Assembly: GCF_017303155.1 (NCBI RefSeq)
Contig: NZ_JAEKJR010000002.1
Coordinates: 1,178,001 to 1,242,000, forward strand
Direction: 5' to 3'
Origin: Microbulbifer salipaludis
GTDB taxonomy: Bacteria; Pseudomonadota; Gammaproteobacteria; Pseudomonadales; Cellvibrionaceae
DNA length: 64,000 bases
The notes under the pieces were generated by a model, which worked only from the letters and a program-made list of their open reading frames with translations, had not been told where the DNA came from and ran no database searches. Every line of letters starts with the position of its first letter. Position 1 is the stretch's first letter. This document shows, piece after piece, positions 53,147-63,800 of this stretch. Made by a program: the position numbers and the translations under genes.

Positions 53147-54580
53147 ATGGAAGTTGAGGTAAAAGTCCCCGTGTCCCATTCCACCAAGCCGTCCCAAGAG
53201 CCTGAACCCCTGGTAAAACCCTGGGACCCATCCAGCTGGCGAAAACTGCAGGCGCACCAGCAGCCCCGTTATCCGTCCCTCGACGACGTGGAATCCGTTG
53301 AGCAGCAGCTTGCCGATTACCCGCCGCTGGTGTTTGCAGAGGAGGCGAGGGAGCTGCGCCGCCAGCTGGCGGAAGTGGCGCAGGGCAAGGCATTTTTATT
53401 GCAGGGTGGCGACTGTGCGGAATCCTTCGCCGACTTCAATGCCAACCGTATTCGCGACACCTTCAAAGTGTTGCTGCAGATGGCGGTGGTGCTCACGTTT
53501 GCCGGCAATCTGCCAGTGGTGAAGGTGGCGCGTATGGCCGGGCAATACGCCAAGCCGCGCTCGGCCGACATGGAGACCGTGGATGGCCTGGAGCTGCCGA
53601 GCTATCGGGGCGATATCATCAATGGTATCGACTTCTCTGCGGAAGCCCGTGTGCCTGACCCCAAACGCATGCTCACGGCCTACAACCAGTCCGCGGCCAC
53701 CCTCAACCTGCTGCGTGCCTTTGCCCAGGGTGGGTTGGCCGACCTGCATCAGGTGCATGCCTGGAACCTGAGTTACCTGGAAAACAACCCGCAGCGAGAC
53801 CGCTATGCCCAGCTGGCAGAGCGTCTGCAGGATGCGTTGGAATTTATGGCGGTGTGTGGCGTCAACTCCGCCAATACACCGGCCATTCGCGAGACAACAC
53901 TGTTTACTTCCCACGAAGCGTTGCTGTTGAACTACGAGCAGGCGCTGACCCGCACCGATAGCCTGACGGGCAAATGGTACGACTGCTCCGCTCATATGTT
54001 GTGGATCGGTGAGCGCACTCGCCAGCTGGATGCCGCGCATATCGAATTCCTTGCCGGAGTCTGGAATCCCATCGGAGTCAAAGTGGGGCCGGGTATGGCG
54101 ACCGATGAGTTGATCCGGCTGATCGATCGTTTGAACCCGAACAATGAGCCCGGCCGTTTGACCCTGATTACCCGGATGGGTGCCGATACGCTGGGCGATA
54201 AACTGCCCGCACTGGTGCGTGCGGTGGAAAGGGAAGGGCGCTCTATCGTGTGGAGCACCGACCCCATGCACGGCAACACCGAGAAAGCATCCAGCGGCTT
54301 CAAGACCCGCAATTTCGACAATATTTTGCGGGAAATCCGGGATTTCTTTGCGGTGCACCGTGCCGAGGGCACACACCCTGGTGGTATTCACCTGGAAATG
54401 ACCGGGCAGCACGTCACCGAGTGTACCGGCGGTGCCTGGAAAATTTCCGACGAAGATCTCGCCAGTTGCTACCGCACCCAGTGCGACCCGCGACTCAACG
54501 CAGACCAGGTGCTGGAGCTCGCCTTCTGTATTTCTGAAATGCTGCGTGACGGCCGAAATGGAGCCGGCGGCAAGGCGTAA
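53147..54580 (+). CDS. 3-deoxy-7-phosphoheptulonate (DAHP) synthase, class II
   Basis: About 477 residues from this ATG; the frame is open to 53048, and GTG 53171 or ATG 53108 are other possible starts. The family core begins at [23 protein letters not shown], with [47 protein letters not shown]-like [14 protein letters not shown] and a C-terminal STDPMHGNT. This plant-like class joins phosphoenolpyruvate and erythrose 4-phosphate, the first step of the shikimate route; some members serve phenazine or other secondary pathways. Only general aromatic synthesis is claimed. Confidence 0.92.
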   Translation: MEVEVKVPVSHSTKPSQEPEPLVKPWDPSSWRKLQAHQQPRYPSLDDVESVEQQLADYPPLVFAEEARELRRQLAEVAQGKAFLLQGGDCAESFADFNANRIRDTFKVLLQMAVVLTFAGNLPVVKVARMAGQYAKPRSADMETVDGLELPSYRGDIINGIDFSAEARVPDPKRMLTAYNQSAATLNLLRAFAQGGLADLHQVHAWNLSYLENNPQRDRYAQLAERLQDALEFMAVCGVNSANTPAIRETTLFTSHEALLLNYEQALTRTDSLTGKWYDCSAHMLWIGERTRQLDAAHIEFLAGVWNPIGVKVGPGMATDELIRLIDRLNPNNEPGRLTLITRMGADTLGDKLPALVRAVEREGRSIVWSTDPMHGNTEKASSGFKTRNFDNILREIRDFFAVHRAEGTHPGGIHLEMTGQHVTECTGGAWKISDEDLASCYRTQCDPRLNADQVLELAFCISEMLRDGRNGAGGKA

Positions 54581-54626
54581 ACCGCCTAACGCCAAGCACG
54601 CCTTCAATTAGGATAGGGAGAGCAGG

Positions 54627-55307
54627 ATGTATCAACTGTTTATCGGCAACAAAAACTATTCGTCCTGGTCGCTGCGCCCCTGGCTGCTGGCCACTGAGCT
54701 GGAAATTCCTTTCGAGGAGCAGCTGGTGCCCTTCGACGAGGGTGGCAGCTGGAATAAATTCCGCAAGTTTTCCCCCACTGGTCTGGTGCCGTGCCTGGTC
54801 GACGGCGATACCACCGTGTGGGAATCCCTTGCCATCACCGAATACCTGTACGAATCGCATCCCCGTGTCTGGCCGGCGGACAAGCAGGCGAGGGCCTGGG
54901 CCCGCTGCGCCGCCTCGGAAATGCACGCAGGTTTTTTTGCCCTGCGTAACCAGTGCAGCATGAACTGTGGTGTAACGGTATCGCTCCACCGCATCGACGA
55001 GGCCCTGCAAAAAGACCTGAAGCGTATCGACGAGCTGTGGCAGCAGGGGCTTTCCCGATTCGGCGGGCCATTCCTGGCGGGGCAGGAATTCACAGCCGTA
55101 GATGCGTTCTTCGCACCGGTCGTGCTGCGCCTGAAAGGCTACCAGCTTTCCCTCGGCCAACAAGCGATGGGCTACTGCGAGCGCATTCTGGCGCTGCCCG
55201 GTATGCAAAGCTGGGTCGAGGCCGGAATCAATGAGCCCTGGCGAGAAGTGACTCACGATGAGGAGCTGCTGGCGGTGGGCGATATCGTGGAAGACCGGCG
55301 CGTTTGA
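54627..55307 (+). CDS. Glutathione S-transferase family protein
   Basis: 226 residues. A thioredoxin-like N-terminal half, YQLFIGNKNYSSWSLRPWLLATELEIPFEEQLV with the catalytic Ser region, then FSPTGLVPCLVDGDTTVWESLAITEYLYE. An all-alpha C-terminal half has GPFLAGQEFTAVDAFFAPVVLRL. The NKNYSSWSLRPW motif is typical of a bacterial group near YfcF/maleylacetoacetate-isomerase-like GSTs. It stands 46 bases after the DAHP synthase gene with a GGATAGGGAG ribosome region. Substrate unknown. Confidence 0.9.
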   Translation: MYQLFIGNKNYSSWSLRPWLLATELEIPFEEQLVPFDEGGSWNKFRKFSPTGLVPCLVDGDTTVWESLAITEYLYESHPRVWPADKQARAWARCAASEMHAGFFALRNQCSMNCGVTVSLHRIDEALQKDLKRIDELWQQGLSRFGGPFLAGQEFTAVDAFFAPVVLRLKGYQLSLGQQAMGYCERILALPGMQSWVEAGINEPWREVTHDEELLAVGDIVEDRRV

Positions 55308-55334
55308 TCTCACCGGTGCAATGAATCCTTTGTC

Positions 55335-55367
55335 GCGCTGGTGGCGGTGCGACAACGCCACCAGCGC
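55335..55367. other. Perfect 12-bp hairpin after the GST gene
   Basis: GCGCTGGTGGCG (55335-55346) and CGCCACCAGCGC (55356-55367) pair perfectly around a 9-nt loop. No T-run follows, so it may be an mRNA-end structure or a protein site rather than an intrinsic terminator. The rest of the 299 bases between the GST and peptidase genes shows nothing else. Confidence 0.5.
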
Positions 55368-55606
55368 TATGTGTCCAGCAGTCTAAAACTACCCACTTAA
55401 TAAGCCGTTATCAAATGGCGCTAAAAAGCTGCCCCCACAAAATGCTCTGCAAAGTTAATCAGTGCAGGGGGAATATGCTGCAAGGCCTGCGGTTGACCGA
55501 TAAAGCTGCGGCCTTACTCCCGCATCGTAGCGATCTCGCTTGTCGCTGGGGTACACTCCGGGCAGCTAAAAATTTAATAATTTCATGTCACGAGAGGATC
55601 TACTTC

Positions 55607-57823
55607 ATGCGTCAAACATTGATCGCAATGTCCATCGCCGCAGCACTGGCTACCGTGGGCGGTTGCAGTAAAGAAGCGGAAAACGTACAGGCGGCGAAGC
55701 CGGCAGAGCAAGTGGTGGCTTCTGCTGAAGTTGTCGCGGATGTCGTAAAAAATAATGCGCTGCTGGCCGAGTGGAAGGGCCCTTACGGTGGTGTGCCTGC
55801 ATTCGACAAGATGAAGGTGGAAGATCTGAAGCCGGCGCTGGAGTACGGCATGGCGCAGAACCTGGCAGAAATCGACGAGATTGCCAACAACCCGGCGCCG
55901 CCGACCTTTTCCAACACCATTGAAGAGATGGAGCGCAGCGGCAAGGCACTGAGCCAGGTGTTCACCTACTGGGGTATCTGGAGTGGCAACATGTCGACCC
56001 CGGAATTCCGTGCCGTGCAGGCGGAAATGGCACCGAAGCTGGCAGCGTTCAGCTCCAAGATCATTCAGAACGACAAACTGTTCCAGCGTGTGAAGGCCGT
56101 TTTTGAGGCTCGCAACAGCTCTGACCTGACCGCGGAGCAGAAGCGTGTGGTTGAGCTGGTGTACGATGAGTTCGCCACGAATGGTGCAACGCTTTCCGGT
56201 GAAGACAAGAAACGCTATGCCGAAATCAATAACCGTTTGGCTGAGCTGCACACCAAGTTTGCCAACAACGTGCTGGCCGACGAAGAAGGCTACGATATTT
56301 TCCTGACTGAAGACCAGCTGGCGGGTCTGCCGGAGTCCTTCGTCAAAGCCGCTGCCTCTATGGCGGAAGAAAAAGGCCAGAAGGGCAAGTACGCAATCAA
56401 GAACACCCGCTCTTCCATGGATCCGTTCCTGACGTACTCCGAAGACCGCGCGCTGCGCGAGAAGGTGTGGACCAACTACTACAGCCGTGGCGACAACGGT
56501 GGTGAGCACGACAACAACGCGATCATTGCCGAAATTCTGCAGTTGCGTGATGAGCGTGTTGCACTGCTTGGCTTCGATAATTACGCCCAGTGGCGCCTGC
56601 AGAACCGCATGGCGAAAAATCCGGAAAATGCCATTGCGCTGATGGAAGCGGTATGGCCGGCGGCGGTTGCTCGTGTGCACGAGGAAGTCGCTGATATGCA
56701 GGCAGTGGCCGATGCCGAGAATGCGGGCATCAAAATTGAGCCGTGGGACTACCGTTTCTACGCCGAGAAAGTGCGCAAGGCGAAGTACGACCTCAATTCC
56801 GATGAAGTAAAACAGTACCTGCAACTCGACAAGCTGCGTGAAGGCATGTTCTACGTTGCCGGTGAGCTGTTTAACTTCAACTTCAGCCCGGTGGAAGAGG
56901 GCAGCGTGCCGGTTTTCCACGAAGACGTGAACGTCTGGGAAGTGACGGACAAGACCAGCGGTGAGCACATCGGCCTGTGGTACCTGGACCCGTTCGCCCG
57001 CTCCGGCAAGCGCTCCGGTGCCTGGGCAAGCATGTACCGCGATCACACCACCTTCGATGGTAAGGAAACCGTACTGGCTTCCAATAACTCCAACTTCATC
57101 AAGGGTGCACCTGGTGAGCCGGTACTGGTGAGCTGGGACGATGCGGAAACCTTCTTCCACGAGTTCGGTCACGCGCTGCACTTCCTGGCGTCCAACGTGA
57201 GCTACCCGACCCTCAACGGCGGTGTGCGCGATTACACCGAGTTCCAGTCCCAGTTGCTGGAGCGCTGGTTGAGCACCGATCCGATCATCGACAACTATCT
57301 GGTGCACGCCAAGACCGGCGAGCCGATTCCTGCGGAGCTGGTAGCGAAGATCAAGAAAGCAGCCAACTTCAACCAGGGCTTTGCCACCACCGAGTATCTG
57401 GCGTCCGCGCTGGTGGATATGAAACTGCACACTACCGATCCGAAGGGTATCGACCCGGATAAGTTCGAGCGTGAAACCCTGAATGCACTGGGTATGCCGT
57501 CCGAGCTGGTGATGCGTCATCGTACGCCGCACTTCGGACACATTTTCTCCGGTGAAGGTTACTCCGCAGGTTACTACGGTTACATGTGGGCCGACGTTCT
57601 GACTTCCGATGCGTCTGAAGCTTTCGCGGAAGCGGAAGGTGGTTTCTACGATAAGGAAGTGGCCGCTAAGCTGGTTAAGTACCTGTTCGCACCGCGCAAC
57701 GCCATTGACCCGGCAGAAGCCTACCGTCTGTTCCGTGGTCGCGATGCGGGTATCGAGCCGCTGATGCGTGACCGTGGTTTCCCGGTGCCGGGAGAAGAGG
57801 GTACTGCCTCCGCGGGTGAGTAA
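55607..57823 (+). CDS. M3-family metallopeptidase lipoprotein (peptidyl-dipeptidase Dcp type)
   Basis: 738 residues; the ATG at 55607 follows a GAGAGG ribosome site and gives a signal peptide with lipobox-like VGGC (Cys20). The long helical M3 body holds the zinc motif H518-E-F-G-H522 in TFFHEFGHALH, with YTEFQSQLLERWL giving the third ligand. FGHIFSGEGYSAGYYGYMWADVL closes the fold. Dcp enzymes remove C-terminal dipeptides; this one is predicted to be anchored in the envelope rather than cytoplasmic. It is a single gene with its own terminator. Confidence 0.94.
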   Translation: MRQTLIAMSIAAALATVGGCSKEAENVQAAKPAEQVVASAEVVADVVKNNALLAEWKGPYGGVPAFDKMKVEDLKPALEYGMAQNLAEIDEIANNPAPPTFSNTIEEMERSGKALSQVFTYWGIWSGNMSTPEFRAVQAEMAPKLAAFSSKIIQNDKLFQRVKAVFEARNSSDLTAEQKRVVELVYDEFATNGATLSGEDKKRYAEINNRLAELHTKFANNVLADEEGYDIFLTEDQLAGLPESFVKAAASMAEEKGQKGKYAIKNTRSSMDPFLTYSEDRALREKVWTNYYSRGDNGGEHDNNAIIAEILQLRDERVALLGFDNYAQWRLQNRMAKNPENAIALMEAVWPAAVARVHEEVADMQAVADAENAGIKIEPWDYRFYAEKVRKAKYDLNSDEVKQYLQLDKLREGMFYVAGELFNFNFSPVEEGSVPVFHEDVNVWEVTDKTSGEHIGLWYLDPFARSGKRSGAWASMYRDHTTFDGKETVLASNNSNFIKGAPGEPVLVSWDDAETFFHEFGHALHFLASNVSYPTLNGGVRDYTEFQSQLLERWLSTDPIIDNYLVHAKTGEPIPAELVAKIKKAANFNQGFATTEYLASALVDMKLHTTDPKGIDPDKFERETLNALGMPSELVMRHRTPHFGHIFSGEGYSAGYYGYMWADVLTSDASEAFAEAEGGFYDKEVAAKLVKYLFAPRNAIDPAEAYRLFRGRDAGIEPLMRDRGFPVPGEEGTASAGE

Positions 57824-57858
57824 ACGGTAGCCCGGTACCGAAAGTGCCCAGGGCTCCA

Positions 57859-57897
57859 CAAAAAAAGCCGCGTCCCGAATGGGGCGCGGCTTTTTTT
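57859..57897. terminator. Bidirectional terminator between peptidase and amidohydrolase genes
   Basis: A 10-bp stem GCCGCGTCCC/GGGGCGCGGC with loop GAAT, flanked by an A-run and a run of seven T, so it can end transcription from both sides. Confidence 0.92.
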
Positions 57898-57942
57898 ATG
57901 GGTATGGGATGGTTGCGTGATAGGTGTTGCACACCTTATCGA

Positions 57943-59595
57943 TTATTCGCTACGCGCAAATACCCGTTCACCCTCTACCCAGGTTTCCAGCACATTGGCT
58001 TGCCAGATTTCCTGTGGATCTATGGTGAAGATGTTGCGATCGAGTAGGATGAAGTCGGCAAACTTGCCGGGCTCCAGGCTGCCGATGAATTTCTCTTGGT
58101 GGCTGGCGTAGGCCGCATCCAGGGTAAAAGCGCGCAACGCTTCTTCCAGTGTCATGGCTTCTTCCGCCAGCCAGCCCTTTTCCGGGGCCCCCTGGCGATC
58201 GCGCCGGGTGACCGCGGCGTGCAGGCCGAAGAGCGGGTTAACCGGCTCTACCGGGAAGTCAGAACCCGCGGCGAGTTTGGTGCCCTGGTTGAGAAATTTT
58301 CGCCAGGCATAGGCACCTTCGAGGCGTCGTTCACCGAGGCGGTCGCCGGCCATATTCTTGTCGCTGGTTGCATGCACCGGTTGCATCGAGGCGATCAGGT
58401 TTAGCGAGGGAAAGCGCTCGATGTCGTCGAGCGTCAGTACTTGCGCATGCTCGATACGGTGGCGGAATGGTTTCTGATCCTGCTGTTTGTCGAGGGACTG
58501 TAGGATCTCCAGAACAATGTGATTGGCGCGGTCGCCAATCGCGTGCACGTTTACCTGAAAGTCGTTGTCCGTCGCCAGCTGCATCTGTTGGCTTAACTCA
58601 CTTTGTGAGTAAATCAGCAAACCCTTTTCCTTTGGGCGATCATGGTAGGGCTCCAGCAGTGCGGCCCCGCGGCTGCCGAGCGCGCCATCGGCATACACCT
58701 TGATGCTGCGTACGTAGAGTTTTTCATTCGGGGCACCTACATGACCGGCACCGAGCAGTGCGGGTAACTTCGGGTCGTCGGAGGAAATCATCGGATACAC
58801 GCGCAACGGTATAGCGCCTTCGGCGGCAAGCGCGCGGTAGGCCTTCAGGGTCTGTTCGCTCACGCCGGCGTCGTGCACCCCGGTGAGCCCAAGGGACAGC
58901 GCCAGTTCGAACGCCGTGGAGAGCGCCGCCTTTTCCTCCTGCAGGGTGGGTTGCGGGACGACACCCTGGATAAGCCCCATGGCGTTATCAATCAGTACAC
59001 CAGTGGGTTTACCGTGCTCGTCGCGAATGATCTCGCCACCGTCGGGGGCCGGCGTATCCGCGGTGATGCCGGCCAGTTTCATGGCGGCGCTATTGGCCCA
59101 GCCTGCGTGCCCGTCCACGCGCTGCAGCCAGATTGGCTGGTCGATATCCAGGGCGTCCAGCTGCGCGCTCGTCGGGAATTGTTTGCCCTGCCAGAGTACC
59201 TGGTTCCAGCCGCGCCCGATGAGCCATTCGTCGGCTTGCTGTTTGCGCGAAAACTGCTTGATGGCATGGAGCGTTTGCGGCAAGTCGAGATCCCGCAGGT
59301 CCAGCTGTTGCTGCAGCCTGCCCAGCCCAAGCACATGGCCGTGGGCGTCAATCAGGCCAGGAAGCAGTAGCTTGCCGTCGGCGTCGATGGTTGCCGCCTC
59401 AGGGTATTGCTTGCGCAGTTGGGCAAAATCGCCGGTGGCCAGGACCTTGCCCTCATCGAAGACCAGCGTATTGAACTGCTCCAGGCGGTGTTCGCTGGCC
59501 TGGTAGCCGTCGAAGTTGTGCATCAGGGTTGTGGCCCCAAGTTGCCATGAGGCAAGCAGGGTGCCCAAACCAGCGAGCGTGGGTAAGAGGCGCAT
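57943..59595 (-). CDS. YtcJ-type exported amidohydrolase
   Basis: 550 residues; the ATG at 59595 gives a signal peptide (MRLLPTLAGLGTLLASWQLGA). The metal motif is GLIDAHGHVLGLG (His-x-His). Family segments are GWNQVLWQGKQFPTSAQLDALDIDQPIWLQRVDGHAGWANSAA, VHAIGDRANHIVL and RIEHAQVL, and SDFPVEPVNPLFGLHAAVTR carries the Asp. Such enzymes hydrolyse amides or similar bonds on unknown substrates and act in the periplasm. It is a single gene. Confidence 0.93.
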   Translation of the reverse strand: MRLLPTLAGLGTLLASWQLGATTLMHNFDGYQASEHRLEQFNTLVFDEGKVLATGDFAQLRKQYPEAATIDADGKLLLPGLIDAHGHVLGLGRLQQQLDLRDLDLPQTLHAIKQFSRKQQADEWLIGRGWNQVLWQGKQFPTSAQLDALDIDQPIWLQRVDGHAGWANSAAMKLAGITADTPAPDGGEIIRDEHGKPTGVLIDNAMGLIQGVVPQPTLQEEKAALSTAFELALSLGLTGVHDAGVSEQTLKAYRALAAEGAIPLRVYPMISSDDPKLPALLGAGHVGAPNEKLYVRSIKVYADGALGSRGAALLEPYHDRPKEKGLLIYSQSELSQQMQLATDNDFQVNVHAIGDRANHIVLEILQSLDKQQDQKPFRHRIEHAQVLTLDDIERFPSLNLIASMQPVHATSDKNMAGDRLGERRLEGAYAWRKFLNQGTKLAAGSDFPVEPVNPLFGLHAAVTRRDRQGAPEKGWLAEEAMTLEEALRAFTLDAAYASHQEKFIGSLEPGKFADFILLDRNIFTIDPQEIWQANVLETWVEGERVFARSE

Positions 59596-59760
59596 AATTA
59601 TTAGCCTTGTATCAGCGTCTATCAAAGGGTCGCTTCGATGGTAACAGTGGAGCCAGCGGCTGCCAATTTAGCCGTTGCCTAGCGGAACGCGGGATGCGGG
59701 TTACACTGCAAGACCTACAGAAATGTTCTGGCGCTGACAGGTGCCGGGAGGAGGGTGGCG

Positions 59761-59967
59761 ATGGGGCGTTGGTTGATCGTGGCTGGCTGTGTGCTGATCG
59801 TGGTGGGGTTGGCGCTGAACTATGCACCGTGGCTGGTGAACTGGTTTGGGCGGCTGCCCGGCGATATTCGGATTGAGACCGAGCGCAGCCGCGTCTATTT
59901 CCCCATTGTTTCCATGATCATTGTCAGCGTGGTGCTGAGCCTTATCCTGAGCTGGTTTCGTCGCTAG
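59761..59967 (+). CDS. Small DUF2905 membrane protein
   Basis: 68 residues. Two hydrophobic segments flank the conserved loop WFGRLPGDIRIETERSRVYFPIVSMI, the DUF2905 signature. The ATG at 59761 lies 6 bases after a GGAGGAGGG ribosome site; GTG at 59755 would be too close to it. Function unknown. It stands between the divergent amidohydrolase gene and the convergent Lrp gene. Confidence 0.9.
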   Translation: MGRWLIVAGCVLIVVGLALNYAPWLVNWFGRLPGDIRIETERSRVYFPIVSMIIVSVVLSLILSWFRR

Positions 59968-59973
59968 CGCGTA

Positions 59974-60456
59974 TCATTTTTCCAGCAGTTGATCGAGGGG
60001 CAGTTCCGTGCGGTAACGCACCTGCTTCAGGGAGAAGCTGCTTTTGATATGGTCGATACCGGGCAGCTCGGTGAGCTTTTTATCCAGAAACTCTTGATAG
60101 GCATGCAGGTTGGGCACCACCACCCGCAACAGGTAGTCGAAGTCCCCGGTCATCAGGTAGCACTCCATCACTTCCGGCCACTGGCCGATGGTGGACTCAA
60201 AGTGCTGCAGCTCTTTCTTCACCTGGTGGTTGAGGGTCACCTGGATAAACACGCTCACGGGCAGGCCGACTTTGTCCGGCTCCAGCAGGGTGACCGCGCG
60301 CTTGATAAACCCCTGTTCGTGCAGGTTTTTGACGCGACGGGAGCAGGGCGACGGCGACAGGTGGACTTTTTCTGCCAGCTCGATGTTGGGAATGGTCGCG
60401 TCTTCCTGAAGAATTTCCAGAATGTGCTTGTCGATGGCGTCCAGTAGATAGGCCAT
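59974..60456 (-). CDS. Lrp/AsnC-family transcriptional regulator
   Basis: 160 residues. The N-terminal helix-turn-helix is LDAIDKHILEILQEDATIPNIELAEKVHLSPSPCSRRVKNLHEQGFI; the C-terminal RAM domain shows VMECYLMTGDFDYLLRVVVPNLHAY. It is divergent from the indolepyruvate oxidoreductase gene, so it probably controls it in response to an aromatic or branched amino acid, as is common for this family. It ends 6 bases from the DUF2905 stop. Confidence 0.93.
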   Translation of the reverse strand: MAYLLDAIDKHILEILQEDATIPNIELAEKVHLSPSPCSRRVKNLHEQGFIKRAVTLLEPDKVGLPVSVFIQVTLNHQVKKELQHFESTIGQWPEVMECYLMTGDFDYLLRVVVPNLHAYQEFLDKKLTELPGIDHIKSSFSLKQVRYRTELPLDQLLEK

Positions 60457-60872
60457 AGGGTTACCCGGTGTTCCTGATTTTCTTGTTCACAATGGCGAGC
60501 CGTGCAGGCAGCGTGCTGCTGGTCAGGTGCATGGGGCTGCCGATTACCGAAGCTAGGAGGATAACGGATGTGACCAGTTAATAGCACTGGTTCACAAGAC
60601 TTTTCGCAGCCATTTCTGCCGTATGGTTATCCCGCCACGATTTGATAAATATTCTCAACTAATCGCTTTCAGTTTCTAATTATTGCAGAAACCCGCCTTG
60701 ATGTGGTGGATTCTTTCTGTGTTTCGCCAATTTCATGGTGAATTTGGTATGACCTGCTTGGTGCGCCGGTGATAGTTTACCGGCAACAACAAAATAACAC
60801 CGGAGGCGGTTGCCGGGGCTGTGGTCCACCGCAGCCAACTGTGCTCCGCACTGAGCGAGAAGGTCCTTATTT
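60457..60872. promoter_or_regulatory. Divergent control region between Lrp and indolepyruvate oxidoreductase genes
   Basis: 416 bases without a gene. An AT-rich stretch (about 60635-60690) contains TTTCTAATTATTGCAGAAA (60673-60691), whose ends TTTCT/AGAAA are inverted repeats, in the style of Lrp/AsnC sites. GTGACCAG/CTGGTTCAC at 60568-60593 is a second, imperfect inverted repeat. Binding is inferred from position. Confidence 0.45.
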
Positions 60873-63800
60873 ATGGCGATGGTCGAATCGGATCAGGAAC
60901 TGGGTTTTGACCGGGAGTACTCCCTCAAGGCCGCATTCACCCGGGATACCGGACGGGTTTTCCTCACCGGCATTGATGCACTGGTGCGTCTTCCGCTGAT
61001 GCAAAAACAGCTGGATGAACAGGCTGGGTTGAACACTGCGGGCTTCATTTCCGGTTACCGGGGCTCTCCTCTGGGGGGCTATGACCAGACCTTGTGGCGG
61101 CACAAGAAGCTGCTGGCGGAACGGGACATCCATTTCGAGCCGGGCATCAACGAAGACCTGGGAGCGACTAACATCTGGGGCACCCAGCTGCTGGATCACT
61201 ACCGCCAGCAGGCCACACGGGATGGGGTCTTTTCCATCTGGTACGGCAAGGGGCATGGTGTAGACCGCAGTGCCGATGTATTCCGCCAGGCCAATATCCA
61301 GGGCACCTCGAAGCTCGGTGGCGTGCTGGCCCTGTGCGGCGACGACCACACCGCTGAATCCTCCATGTTTTCCCATAACACCGATCAGATTTTCGAATCG
61401 GTGATGATGCCGCTGCTGTTCCCGGCCACCATTGACGAATACCTGACGCTCGGCCTCGCCGGTATTGCGCTGTCGCGCTTCTCCGGGCTGTGGGTCGGGT
61501 TCAAGACCATCACCGAAACCGTCGAATCCGGTGCGTCCATTGTGGTGCCGCCACCGCCGAATTTTGTTTTACCGGAGTCTTTCCCTGTTCCGGCCCATGG
61601 CCTCAATTACGACCCGCATCTCAACTGGCCGGCAGAGCGTATGGAATACGAGCGCCGCATGTTGGAGGAGCGCCTGCCGGCGGCAAAAGCCTTTGCTTAC
61701 GCGAACGGGCTCGACAAAACCATTGTGGATGCGCCACACAAGCGGTTTGGCATTGTCACCGTGGGCAAGGCACACGGGGACCTGCTGGAGGCACTGAAGC
61801 TTCTGGACTTGAGTGAGCAGGATCTGCTTGATGCCGGTATCTCCATCCATAAGGTCGCCATGAGCTGGCCGCTGGAACCCCGCGGTATGGGCGAGTTCGC
61901 CCGCGGTATGGAGCGTATCCTGGTGGTGGAAGAGAAGCGTCCGCTGGTAGAAGACCAGATGAAAAACCTGTTCTACAGTTGGGCCGACAGCGACCGCCCG
62001 AAAGTAGTAGGCAAGAAAGACCTGGAAGGCAATGACCTGCTGCCGGCAATCTGGGGCTTTGGCCCCGACCAGGTGGCGAAGGCCATCGCGCGCTGGCTGG
62101 CGGACACCGAGCTCGCGGCAAAGCTTGTACCCCTGGCGGAAAAACTCGGCAGTGATGTGCTGTCAAAAGCTACTGGTCTGCTTGCCCGGGAGCCGATTTT
62201 CTGCGCCGGCTGCCCGCATAACAGCTCCACCAAGTTGCCAGAAGGCAGTACCGGCAGTGCCGGCATCGGCTGTCATATCATGGCGCTGGGTAAAGGGCTG
62301 CGCACCGATACCTACTCGCATATGGGCGGCGAGGGTGCGCACTGGGTGGGGTTGCACCGGTTTTCCAGTGACAAGCATATTTTCCAGAACATGGGAGATG
62401 GCACCTACAACCACTCCGGCCTGCTGGCGATTCGCCAGGCAGTGGCAAGCAGCATCAATATCACCTACAAGATCCTGCTGAATGACGCGGTTGCCATGAC
62501 CGGCGGCCAGCCGGCAGACGGTGAAGTGACGGTGCCCACCCTGTCTCGGCAACTGCTGGCCGAGGGTGTAGGGCAGGTGTGCCTGGTCAGCGAAAACCCG
62601 GACCACTGGCAAGACAATCGCACTCTGCTGCCTGCGGAACTGCAGATTTTCCACCGCGATGCCCTGGACGAAGTGCAGCGCAAATTGCGCGATACCGCCG
62701 GTGTTACCGCCATTATTTATGAGCAGGTGTGCGCGGCAGAAAAGCGCCGCCGTCGCAAGAAAGGGCAGATGGTTGACCCCGCCCGTCGCCTGCTGATCAA
62801 TCATCGCGTGTGCGAGGGTTGTGGCGATTGCAGCGTGCAGTCCAGCTGTATCGCCGTGGAGCCGCTGGAGACCGAATTCGGCCGCAAACGGCAGGTGAAT
62901 CAGTCCAGCTGTAACAAAGACATGCGCTGCGCCGATGGCTTTTGCCCGAGCTTTGTCAGTGTCGAAGGCGGTGAGCTGAAAAAGCCCGCATTGAAATCGC
63001 TTGCGGAATCCATTGATGAAGCGAGCCACGGCCTGGCGGATGCGCCCAAGCCACAACTGGATCAGCCGTTGAGTATTCTGGTCGCCGGTATTGGTGGCAG
63101 TGGTGTGCTGACCGTTGCGGCGTTGCTGGGCATGGCCGCACACCTGGAAGAGAAGGGTAGTACCACGCTGTATTTTACTGGCCTCTCGCAAAAGAACGGT
63201 GCCGTGGTGGCGCATGTGAAAGTGGGCAATGCACCACAGGACATTACCACCGCGCGCATTCGCGACGGGGCCGCCGACCTGTTGCTCGGGTGCGATATGG
63301 TGACGGCCGCAGCGCAGCGCGCCAAGTTTGCCAGTGGCAAAATGAAGGCACTGGTCAACACCGCAGAAGTGCCTGTTGCAGCCTTTGTGCGCAATAACGA
63401 GCTGGCCTTTCCCGCGGAGGAAACTACGCAGAGTATCGAGAGCGTGGCCGCAGAGTATTTTGCCTTGGATGCGAACCGCTATGCGGAAGCCTTGTTCGGC
63501 GATACAGTGGCCGCCAATCTGATGATGCTGGGGTATGCCTGTCAGCAGGGGCTGCTGCCGGTGTCCCAGGGCGCGATTGAGCGTGCGGTGGAGCTCAACG
63601 GTGTCGCGGTGGAAAACAACCTGCGCGCCTTCCGGGCTGGCCGCTTGTTAGTGGAGAACCCGCAGGCGATCAACCAGCTGCTGAGCCCGTCCCAGGTGGT
63701 GAAGTTGGTGGAGCCGCAAGAGAGCACCGAGCAGTTGGTGGCACGGCTGGCGAAGGAGCTGAGCGAATACCAGAGCCCGGCGTATGCGCGCCTTTTTACC